Assembly: GCA_943704525.1 (NCBI GenBank)
Contig: CALSCQ010000268.1
Location: 1-16,402 of the forward strand
Source of the DNA: Pigoraptor vietnamica
Taxonomy: Eukaryota > Opisthokonta > Filasterea
Reading direction: 5' to 3'
Length of the DNA: 16,402 nucleotides
This document shows, in pieces, positions 7,802-16,402 of this stretch. How positions within the stretch are numbered: the stretch's first letter is position 1; every line of letters begins with the position of its first letter. The translations under genes were made by a program, and so were the position numbers. The notes beneath the pieces were generated by a model. That model saw only the letters and a program-made list of their open reading frames with translations, did not search any database and was not told the DNA's origin.

Positions 7802-9468
7802 AAAATGTATGGGAAATGGCCCTGCTGCAATGGGAGGTGGGTGGCAGCCCCGCAGCCGCAGTTGCCATGGACGGAAGGAGAGGCCGAGCCTTTTATGGTG
7901 TGCCGTGCACAGTCCTCGCCACTTGTGCCGATGCACAGTACGTCGGCAATTCTGGTTCCCTTTATGGACCGCGGTCAGTTCTTGCTCTCGTGAATGTGTG
8001 CGACGGGACTGTGGCGCGGCGCGGAGCAGACCGCAGGGGCCCGAGCAGTCAGTGTTGCCGATGCGATTACTGACGGCACTCGAAGTCATTAACATACGAA
8101 TAGATTGAAGGTGATTTGGACTGCATCTGCATGCATCGATTGGATTGGATTAAGGCGTGAGCAGTCGTGCCGATGTCGAGGACGGCTGAGACCTCGCCGG
8201 TCCGCCCACTGCCTCGCGGCGACTCCGCCGGCACCGAGTGCCACTCACGCAGTCGTGCCCGGGCCGTCTTACCGAACTCAAGCACTTGGTGTGTATCGAA
8301 TAAGTCGCGAGGACTGTAACTCGTGCCTGAGGTACCTCATAGCTATAGCTAATCGGTCTTGCAAATGTGCTCTGATTCTAGCCGAACTGGCCCGGCTAAA
8401 GTCGACGTACCCTGTCATACTTGGCAGACTCAAAATTCACCAGCATTGTTTGCTGCGTGGTGCGAGAGGCTGTTGATGCAGTATTCATTGAAAAAGTGCC
8501 AAACAGGGGCACTCTAATAGTTTCCTGGCACGGAAACGGCTATCTGTCCGTGTAGAATACCTGTAATGAGTTTGAACTTTCGCGCCAGTTACGTGTCCGT
8601 ACTTCTCCACCTGTCTGTCATGACGATCCCGCTGCGGGTATTTTATCGAACATGACATGAAATGCTCTGTCAATGAAACCTCCGGGCTCCTCATGACCGT
8701 CACCAAGGCAATCAAACTATATATGGTAATGTAACGCATCCATATGCCTTTTTGGACCGCCGTCGGCCGGTTGAACTCGAGCCGTGCCCCCGTAATTTGC
8801 TTGATCTTTGAGGCCCTTTTCAAATAAATGTCCCTTAGAAACCCAGAGGGTATTCCCGGTTGCTTTGGACGGCCCATTCGGGGAATCGAGTGTGTGCCAT
8901 TAGCGCGTCTTGTGTGTGTGCCGTGTGTGTGTTCGACAGTCCCTCTTCTCTTCCCTCTTGCCGCCCCATTCTGCGACGCACGCACGTCCTCAAGACAATG
9001 CGAAAGTGCACGCTGCACTGCCATTGTTGCGATTAGGACTCTTCTTTTTGCCGTGCGTGTGTTTGTGATCATCTTCCCAACCCCGCACGAAAATCACACC
9101 TCAAATCGGTGAATTTGAGTTTCTCATCGACCTTCGCAACTTCTCGCACCTGCGCCCGACACCAGCGCTCTTGTTGCGTTGGTCGTTTGTCGTATGTTTG
9201 GTGCGGTACCTATCGAGTACGCCCTCTTTCTACGGGACATCTTTGACATCTCCGTGCCGCATCGGTTTCAGTTCGTCTGGCTCGAGTGTGCTCGCCATCG
9301 ACTTCGTCGTGTCTCATTCGTGAGGGGAACAGCGGACGCCGCACGTCGCGGCTTCCCCTTTTCCCCGCCCGAGGGCGCGCCAGCAATGGCTAAATCGGCA
9401 GTTTGACGGTGCGCGCGTGATCGCGTGAGGGGGGGCCGCGCGCCCCCCGCCGTAGCGCGGGTAGCGCT
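7802..9468. other. Intergenic region upstream of the NACHT-LRR-myosin gene
   Basis: About 1.67 kb with no gene I can support. Composition is intermediate (lower GC than the exons). The longest frame (minus, 9072-8485, 195 codons) has unbiased codon use and no recognisable domain; it could be decayed coding DNA. Other frames at 7798-8108 and 8105-8476 overlap one another on the same strand and look like chance. GC rises sharply from about 9290, and a G7/C6 hairpin-like stretch (about 9429-9448) sits just before the putative promoter. No tRNA or rRNA signature seen. Confidence 0.5.
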
Positions 9469-9476
9469 TATATTTT
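9469..9476 (+). promoter_or_regulatory. Possible TATA element of the NACHT-LRR-myosin gene
   Basis: TATATTTT in an otherwise very GC-rich stretch, 38 nt upstream of the ATG at 9514. If used, the 5' UTR would be only ~10 nt, so this is a weak call; initiation could also be TATA-less. Confidence 0.3.
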
Positions 9477-9513
9477 CACCGCTGCCGCACGGCCGCGGTT
9501 GAAGGGTGTGAAA

Positions 9514-12500
9514 ATGGGGTGCGGCGCGTCGCGCGTCGTCCCCGAGGTCGAGGTCGAACCCCCACACCCCTTGCTGCGCCGCGGGAGTTTGCAGTCGCGG
9601 AGAGGGTCGCTGCCGGGATCTCGGTTGGCGTCCATCAGCAGCAAGCTCGCGAGCGGCAGCCGAGAGTCCGTTCCGTTGCACATGCGCACGGACCTTCTCG
9701 TGAAGAGCGAGCCCTTGCGGCATGGCGGTGGGACGTTTTCGCCGCCGCAGCCCGACCACGACTCTAAGTCGCTCGGGACCGTCGGACGCGCGGCATCTCG
9801 CGTGTCGTTCGGCGGGCGCGACTACTCGCACATACGCCGGCGCATCATTGAAGATGGCGGGTTGCGCGTGTACATGGCGCTGCCTTCGGTCGGGATGGAA
9901 GCGGAGCGCGAGATCTTCCTCAACACCTTCGTCCCCGAGTTGCGCGGCATGTGCAACAGCCGAGGGTTCGGCTTCACCATCGTCGATCCCCACCACGGCT
10001 GCGCGCAGTTCTCGTGGCGCTCGCGACTCCGCGTGTGCATGGAGGAGATCGACCGGTGCCACGTGTTTGTGGGCCTCTGCAGTTCAAAGTACGGCGAGGC
10101 GGTCGACTGGTCCCAAATACCTGTCGAAGACGAGTCATCGCTCCTCCTGTCGTGGATCACGCCGGACCTGCGCGATCGGAGCCTCACGGAGCTCGAGTTT
10201 CGCCGCGGTTGCCTCGACTCGCCCGTGGACCGCCCTTCGCTGATCATGGTGCGCGACGCGGCGTACGATCGCGAGATGGAGCAGATGCTGGAGAGCGAGG
10301 GAAAGCGCGGGGACGCGTCTCGCTTCCGGCCGGACGACGAGCACGTGATCGACAAGTTCAACCACCTTATCTCCGAGGTCCATTCGACTGCGATGGAGCG
10401 GCCCGGGGGCGTCCACGCGTACGAGTACATACACCCGGAGAAGTGCGCGCGCCTGATGCACCGCTTCTGCCGGGGGTTCATCAAGCAGCTGTTGCCGGCG
10501 CAGGGGGCGTGCTCTCACAATTCGTTTGCGGCCGCTTCGGATGCGATGCACGACGCCCACGCCATCAGTCGCCTGCTCTTTCTCGTGCGCGACCCCACGG
10601 TCATTGTCGACGACGCGACCATGCCCCGCGGGTTCGACCTCACCACGGCGCCCGTTCGCAAGAACGTCGCGCTCGTCGGGGAGTCTGGTTGCGGCAAGGC
10701 GTCGGTGCTGGCGGGGTGGATAGCAGTGGCTGAGCGTGCGCTCCACCCGGAGATGACGTACGGCGGCGAGGGCGGGGACGTGCAGCCCGCGATTGTCGCC
10801 TTCTTCCACTCGTGCGGGTGCACGCCGTCGGCGTCGTCGCTGGCGAACCTCTTGCGACGGCTCTACTGCCGCCTGTTCTCCCGCGAAGACGTGCCGTGGT
10901 CTGAAATAGGGTGCGACTTTGAGTCTGTGCACGGACTCGCGTCCCATCTTACAGAGTGGCTTGCGCGTGCGTCACAAATGTTCGACGGCGTGTTCATCGC
11001 GATCGACGGCGTGGACCGTCTCTCGAACGATCCCCTCCCGGCGTCCACCGTCCACGACCTCCTCTGGCTACCCACGAGGATACCGCCGAACGTCCGCATC
11101 GCAGTGTCCACTTCGGGCGGAACAACGCTGCGGGCGCTGGAAGAGCGCGCCGATTTCGACGTGCGACACGTGCCGGACCTGACCGAGTTTGAGCGCGAGG
11201 ACCTCGTTCGGCGATATCTCCAGCAGACGTTCGTGGGTGGGTGTGACCCGGACGAGCTTGCGCCGGCGATTTCCAACGCACTGGCGGGGCACCCGTCGGC
11301 GGCGAACCCGTTCTATGTGCGATTGGCTGTGTCGGAAGCCGCGGCGCTGCCGGGTCCCATCGACCAAATGGCGCTGCGAACGGCAGAAGTTGCGGCGGAG
11401 TCGTCGGACGCGTCGCTGCTTGCGGACGCCTTCCTGTCCAGAGTGGAGACGGCGGCGGGCGCGGCAAGCGTGTCGGGGATGCTCTCGCTCATGTGCGTGG
11501 CGTCGGAGGGCCTCACCGAGGACGACTTCCTCCTCGTGCTGGGCCTCGACCGGTGGACGGTGTACCTGACGCTGAGCACTTTGCGGCCGCTGTTGGTGTA
11601 TGCGAAGGGGCGGTGGTCCCCCGCGCACGATGGCCTGCGGTTGGCGGTGTATCGGCGGTACATGCCGACGGAGGAGTTTGTCTTGACTGCGCACGCGCAG
11701 CTCGCGCGGCACTTTCACAGGCGATGGAGGGACAGGAACGTCGTCTCGCAGGTGGTTGCGGAGATGCCCCAGCACCACGTGGCCGCGGGGCTGTGGACGG
11801 ACTACACGCAGCTGCTGACGGACGACGACTTCGTGCTCACCAAGTACCCCGAGGGTGCCCTCTCGGTGCAGGTGTGTGGGCGAAAGCGGGAATTTGTGGG
11901 ACGTATCTTTCCCGTCTTCTGCTGCATGCCTTTTTGTGGCGTCCTACTCCACCTGCTGTGTGCGACAGTTTGCCGTTTGCAGCTTCTCTGTGTGCATTGG
12001 TGCGTGTGTATGTGGCCGTTTTCTGCCGCTTTTCATGGCGATGAGTGCGATTTGTGCGCGTGTGTGCTTACAATTCTCCCTTGTCTCTCCGTCTCCGCAG
12101 CACATCATCACGCAAGAACACGCCGTCGCGCTCTCGCGCATCGTGTCACTGTCAACGGCGATCGTCTCTCTCGACCTCTCTCGAACGTCCATGGACGACG
12201 CGACGGGTCAAGTGATTGCGCTCGCCGTTTCAAACAGCGCGCTCGAGGCGCTCTCCCTTGCCAGCAACCGCGTGGGCGATGGCACTGCCGTCCAGCTCGC
12301 GCAGTCGCTCATGACGCCCGGGTGTGCGCTGCGCCGCGTCGTTTTGCGCGACAACCGCATCAGCACTCTCGGCGGCGTCTCGCTTGCGGAAGCGCTCGCT
12401 GTGAGCCACTCGAGCCTCAAGGCGCTGGACGTTGCGTGGAATGCGCTCGGCGACGAAGGCGCGCGCGCTATTGTGCAGGCGCTGGAGAAGAACACGTGCC

Positions 12501-15500
12501 TGGAGACGCTCGACCTCGAGAACAACCACCTCACGGCCGTCGCCGCGCGCCACATCTCGTCGATGCTGACGTCGAACCGCGTGCTGCAGCACCTCTACCT
12601 CGGCCGCAACTCGCTCGGGGACGCGGGTGCGTCGCAGATACTCGCGGCCCTTCGCACCAACTCGTCCCTCCAGATCATCGACTTTGACCGCAACCGATTG
12701 GGCGGTCGCTGCGTGTCCGATCTGTGCGCGATCATCACGCAGAACAGGTCGCTGCGCCACATATCCCTCGCCGCGAACGAGTTTGAGGGGGACGACCTCG
12801 AGCCCATCGCGCAGGCCATCGACGAGCACCCAGACTGCTACCTGGAGCGATTGGACCTCCGGCGCAACGTCGGCATCACGGAATCTGACCGCGAGTGCCT
12901 CGGTGAGAAGTCTGCGATGGTTATCCTCCTCTCTCTCGGGGCAGCGCGCACGGTCAACGACCCCATTCTCCGCTCGTCGTCGCTCACGGACACGTTCGGC
13001 AACCTCCCGACACTCATGCGCGCGGACTCTGCGCCGCGCGTGAGCCTGCACGGGTCCAGTCGCCGGCCGTCGCGCGCAGACAAGGCCGCCGCCAAGACCC
13101 TGTTCATCGACAATCCCCTCGAGCACCTCCTCGCACCGGCGCCGAGGGAGCAGCTGGCGTCCGGACAGGAGCTCCCAACGGACGAGAGCGTGATGCGGTG
13201 CCTGAGGGACCGGTTCGCCGCGCACCACCTCTATGCCTACGCAGGGTCGGCGCTGATTTTCCTCAACCCGGGTATGGCGGTCCCGACGAACGACGTCACG
13301 ATCGAGGCGTACTACCGTTCCAAGGTGCCCGAGTCGCTCTCGCTGCCGCCGCACGTCTTCTCGGTCGCCAACCGCGCCTACGCCCTCGCTTCGCGCCGTC
13401 GCAAGCACCAGGCCGTCGTGTTTATGGGCCGCAGCGGGAGTGGCAAGACGGAGAACGTGCGCGCCATCATCAATTACCTCGTGCGGCTCGCGTCCCCGGC
13501 GCCCCGCGCCCCCACCGCTGGCAACGTGGCGGCGCTCCCTCTCGACAAGCGCATGCAGCAGGCCTTTGTGCTTCTCGAGGCGTTCTGCAACCGTCGGACG
13601 CAGCTCAACGGCAACGCGTCGCAGATGGCCACTCTGTACCGCCTGCGGATCGGTCCCTCGGGGGCGATTGAGAGCGCGCGCATCGAGCAGCACTTTTTCA
13701 ACCCGCACTGCGGCGGCCTCGGAATTGGCGCGATCGGGAGCATGGGAGGAAGCACGCTCCTCAACTCGTGGGCCGACGACCCCAGTTCCGATTCATCCGC
13801 GTTCCATGTGCTCTACAGCCTTCTCTACGAGGCGGACGCGCAGCTCCGCGCGCAGCTGAACCTCTCTGATTCGGTCACGAGCACGCTCGACGCCTTCAAC
13901 GTCAACACGGCAGAGGGACAGCGCGAGCTCACGCGCGCGCTGGATGCCCTCGGCTTTGGACTGGAGGAGCGCCGCGGGCTGTTTCGCGCGGTGGCGGCTG
14001 TCGTTCTTATGGGCCGTCTCACGTTTGTGCCGCGGACGGGTCGTGGGGGCGCTCTGAAGAACGGCCTGGCGGACAGTGGGTACGGTTCGCACACTGTGAA
14101 CGGCGGCGTCCACGCGTCCGGCGGGAATGGCGGGGGCAGCGTGCACGATACGGGCGCCCATGGCCTCCCTGCGCACGGCGACGACACAAACGTGAAGAGC
14201 GGGACGAGCACTCCCGGCGGCGTGAAGAGCGGCGCGAGCACGCCCGGAAGCGACGATGCGTCTCGGCATCCGATGGTCGTTGCTTCGAATCCGACGATAG
14301 CCAAAAGCATCGCGCAGCTGCTCGCGATCGACAGCGGGGACCGCTTCGTCGCGACGATCCTCGGCGCGATCAACACGACCGGCAACGACATGGACCCGGA
14401 AGCGCCGTCGGGCGTTGCTGCCTTCAAGAACGCGGCGGAACTCTTCGCAGCGCGTGCGTCGGCGACGGTGGCCGCCCTCCGCAGCATGCTTTACGAGCGC
14501 ATCGTCCGTGCCCTCGTGATGGGTATCAACCGCGGGCTCAGTGCGGGAGTTACAGAGACGCTCGAGGAGCTCGAATCGCAGCCGTACATTGCGATACTCG
14601 ACGCTCCTGGCCAGGGCAACAAGCGCTCGTCGTCCATCCACGACCTCATCGCGCACGCCATCGGGGACGGCCTCCAGGCACTCTTCGACGAGCGCTGCGT
14701 GCGGCTCGAGACGTGGTTCGACAGGGAGGTCCCTCTCAGCAACAAGTCGCCCCGCGTCCCCCGCGCACCTCCCCCCCGCCTTACGCCCGGCGGATTCCTC
14801 GAAACGGCCGCGCGTGGGACGGCGTCTGCGACGGGCATCACGAACCTCTTTCACGGTGGCGCTCTGCAGCAGGGGGAAGACCGTCGCGGGTCGCTCAAGG
14901 CCTTGCCGCTCAATGGGACGAACAGTCTCGGATCGTCCGTGAACGGGCTCCCCTCGACGACGACGTCGTTCAACACGGCGGTGAGCGGGACGGGCGTGCA
15001 CGAGACGAACGACCCCATCCACGCGCTGTCGCTGTTGGACGAATCCGGCGGACTGCTCGACACCCTCGAGGCGTGGGCGGGCGACGGCGAGGCCTTTGCC
15101 ACTGCGGTTGGCCGCAAGCTCGCGAAGCACCCCGGCATACGCGTGGTGGCGCCCACGGCCGTCGACGAGTTTGGCGTGCGGCACACGTGCGGGACGGTCG
15201 AATACGACGCGAGCGACTGGGCGGAACAGAACGTGTCCGACCCTCTCCTCAACCGCCTTCTCGGCAAAATCCTCACGTCGAGCGCGCACGACTTCATTCG
15301 GAGTGCGCTGGGCGACCCGCGGATCTCGGCGGCGGCGCTGAGGGCGAGCGTGGAGGACGCGCTTGAAGAGGACAGCTTCCTGCCGAAGCAGGCGTCGCTC
15401 GTGGGCCGTCTGCGCCGGTCGACGCGCACGCTGTTCCACGCGCTTCGGTCGATGCAGGTCCACTTTGTGCATTGCGTGTTGCCGCAGCGCAAGGACCCGC

Positions 15501-15916
15501 GATTGTTCGACCCCAGCGAGGTGCTAGACCAGCTCCGGACGTCGAACATTGCCCCCGCCCTCGCGGCACAGCGCACGGGGTATCCGCTCGCGATCTCTTT
15601 CGAGGACTTTGCGCGTTCGATTGCGGTCGGTCCCATTGCGGTCGTCTCGACCCCTGCGCACGCGCCGATTACCGTCGCGACGGCGGCCGGTACGGTCGTC
15701 ATTGGAGGCGGTGCGGACGAGCCCCGCGAGCGCCACTCGATTTCCGCTCCGACGGGAAACGAGTTTACGGTGCCCTCTCCGAACCACCCGGGCTACACGG
15801 CCGCGTGGGTGGAGGAGCAGCTGGCGCAGCGCAAGATTGACAAGTCCGAGTATATGATTGACGCGCAGAGGAACATACTGCGCCTCAAGATGTCGTCGCC
15901 GTACTTCTGGGCGTGA
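9514..15916 (+). CDS. NACHT/STAND-LRR-myosin motor fusion protein, 2057 aa, two exons
   Basis: Exons are 9514-11871 (786 codons) and 12101-15916, joined by one phase-0 intron. The ATG was chosen because it starts MGCGASR, a consensus N-myristoylation signal with a palmitoylatable Cys3; no nearer in-frame ATG precedes it. Domain order: disordered N-terminus (~10-115), DUF4062-like region (~117-330), NACHT NTPase (~383-600), winged-helix and helical region (~640-780), LRRs (~803-1052), linker (~1053-1146) and a myosin head-like domain (~1147-2055). DUF4062-NACHT proteins such as NPHP3, TEP1 and NWD1 are oligomerising scaffolds or sensors; LRRs often sense or hold such proteins inactive. Here the C-terminal module is a divergent actin-motor fold. 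LRRs and motor share one exon without a stop, so their fusion is not a gene-model error. Likely role (inference): membrane-tethered sensor coupled to actin. No IQ motif or tail follows the head. A GTGAGC at the stop codon could be a cryptic donor. Confidence 0.92.
9862..10500 (+). other. DUF4062-like N-terminal domain of the fusion protein
   Basis: Residues ~117-330. The pattern LRVYMALPSVGMEAEREIF, then F.PELR..C, then a hydrophobic strand ending in VDPHHG, then CMEEIDRCHVFVGLCSSKYG follows the DUF4062 signature (RVFISSTF.DM.aERd.L...vFP.LR..C...g......D...g...cL.eID.c.ifig.lg.rYG). This TIR-like alpha/beta fold precedes NACHT in NPHP3/TEP1/NWD1-type proteins. The first strand has MALPS where ISSTF is usual, a divergent but alignable form. 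Confidence 0.75.
10660..11850 (+). other. NACHT-type STAND NTPase with winged-helix/helical region
   Basis: The Walker A region NVALVGESGCGKAS (P-loop 389-397) has Ala after the lysine where Ser/Thr normally coordinates Mg2+. Walker B is VFIAIDGVDRL (~492-502), with the paired acidic residues typical of STAND ATPases. A sensor-1-like strand VRIAVST follows, then DLTEFEREDLVRRYL. Further on, SLMCVASEGLTEDDFLLVLG and WSPAHDGLRLAVYRRY resemble the winged-helix region and the 'H..lr.av..rY' segment of NPHP3/NWD-type proteins. MPQHHVAAGLW sits in the trailing helices. Confidence 0.8.
11872..12100 (+). other. Intron of the NACHT-LRR-myosin gene (phase 0)
   Basis: Donor CAG|GTGTGTGGG and acceptor TCTCCGTCTCCGCAG with a pyrimidine tract. 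Removal joins ...EGALSVQ to HIITQEHAV... in frame. The unspliced frame would continue into low-complexity Cys/Val-rich sequence and stop at 12687 in a different frame from the LRRs. The intron is 229 nt, GT-rich on the sense strand. Confidence 0.88.
12149..12898 (+). other. Leucine-rich repeats, RNase-inhibitor type, ~9 units
   Basis: Residues ~803-1052 hold eight full repeats of 27-30 residues and one partial, pattern (S/A/C)LxxLxLxxNxlgdxGaxxlaxaLxxN. Examples are LKALDVAWNALGDEGA, LETLDLENNHLTAVAA and LQHLYLGRNSLGDAGA. The 28-residue period is that of NLR/RNase-inhibitor/RanGAP LRRs, a curved beta/alpha solenoid for protein binding. Confidence 0.93.
13181..15910 (+). other. Divergent myosin motor domain (C-terminal module)
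   Basis: Residues ~1147-2055. Ordered myosin-head landmarks: HHLYAYAGSALIFLNP (iYTy.G.ilvavNP), P-loop GRSGSGKTEN (1229-1238; family GESGAGKTEN), VLLEAFCNRRT (LEAFGNAKT), switch I NGNASQ (1289-1294; family NxNSSR), FHVLYSLL, GLFRAVAAVVLMGRLTF, MLYERIVRALVMGINRGL, switch II DAPGQG (1620-1625; family DIFGFE), FGVRHTCGTVEYDASDW (F.v.HyAG.V.Y), LFHALRSMQVHFVHCVLPQ (L...L..t.phFiRCIkPN) and LDQLRTSNIAPALAAQRTGYP. IDKSEYMIDAQRNILRLKM matches the converter end. Gly/Ser/Pro-rich inserts occupy ~1431-1510 and ~1667-1759. Catalytic switch residues are altered. Confidence 0.85.

Positions 15917-16402
<486 letters not shown>

Noticed and set aside
7465-8152. Short GATTGGATTGGATT runs near 7467 and 8139, considered as telomere-like repeats
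   Set aside because: Only two to three units at each place, well inside the contig and not extended; too little to call interstitial telomeric DNA.
8485-9072. 195-codon minus-strand frame in the long intergenic gap
   Set aside because: Codon use lacks the G/C third-position bias of real genes here, and I recognise no motif. It may be a decayed gene, but I cannot support a call.
9268-10062. 264-codon minus-strand frame across the fusion gene start
   Set aside because: Antisense shadow of the GC-rich 5' exon; low-complexity Arg/Ala product.
12230-13708. 492-codon minus-strand frame inside the LRR/motor exon
   Set aside because: Long antisense frames are expected in very GC-rich exons. Its Arg/Val-rich product is low complexity, and the plus strand has clear LRR and myosin motifs.
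13793-15472. 559-codon minus-strand frame antisense to the myosin domain
   Set aside because: Same GC-bias artefact: Arg/Ala/Val-rich, no domain, fully overlapped by the supported motor-coding exon.

Overview
The window is eukaryotic nuclear DNA. Protein-coding frames are broken by spliceosomal introns of about 120-500 nt with GT...AG ends, and every intron boundary I infer restores a continuous, family-consistent reading frame. Coding exons are GC-rich with strong G/C third positions, while introns and intergenic DNA carry CA/GT simple repeats and many ~60-90 nt tandem duplications. A 42-residue single-domain beta-thymosin, a NACHT-type STAND protein and a myosin-type motor point to a unicellular relative of animals (choanoflagellate-like holozoan) or another amorphean protist such as an apusomonad. 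I cannot name the species.

Layout. (1) 118-968, minus: 5' part of a secreted protein with ChW-like ('hydrophobic W') repeats, three exons, running off the left edge. (2) 969-1838: intergenic DNA with a TATA box, a 16-bp palindrome and a ~60-nt tandem duplication. (3) 1839-5843, minus: complete nine-exon gene for mitochondrial electron-transfer flavoprotein:ubiquinone oxidoreductase (607 aa). Its intron 2 is built of duplicated copies of the end of exon 2, including the 5' splice site. (4) 5844-6909: intergenic, with an AT-rich island. (5) 6910-7209, minus: beta-thymosin, with a probable extra intron in its 5' UTR. (6) 7390-9468: long gap with no confident gene, containing a small AT-rich island with an ORF and an inverted repeat. 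(7) 9514-15916, plus: two-exon gene for a 2057-residue fusion: N-terminal MGCGAS acylation signal, DUF4062-like domain, NACHT/STAND NTPase, winged-helix/helical region, about nine RNase-inhibitor-type LRRs and a C-terminal divergent myosin motor. (8) 15917-16402: 3' flank ending in a 112-nt T run.

The fusion protein is the standout. It has the build of a membrane-anchored NLR-like STAND receptor whose effector end is a myosin head. In that head the switch I arginine and switch II glutamate, which form a salt bridge in active myosins, are both replaced, so it may bind nucleotide or actin without normal ATPase cycling. The nearby actin-monomer-binding beta-thymosin is a thematic neighbour, but nothing shows a functional link. 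ETF-QO is ordinary mitochondrial metabolism and the ChW protein is probably extracellular.
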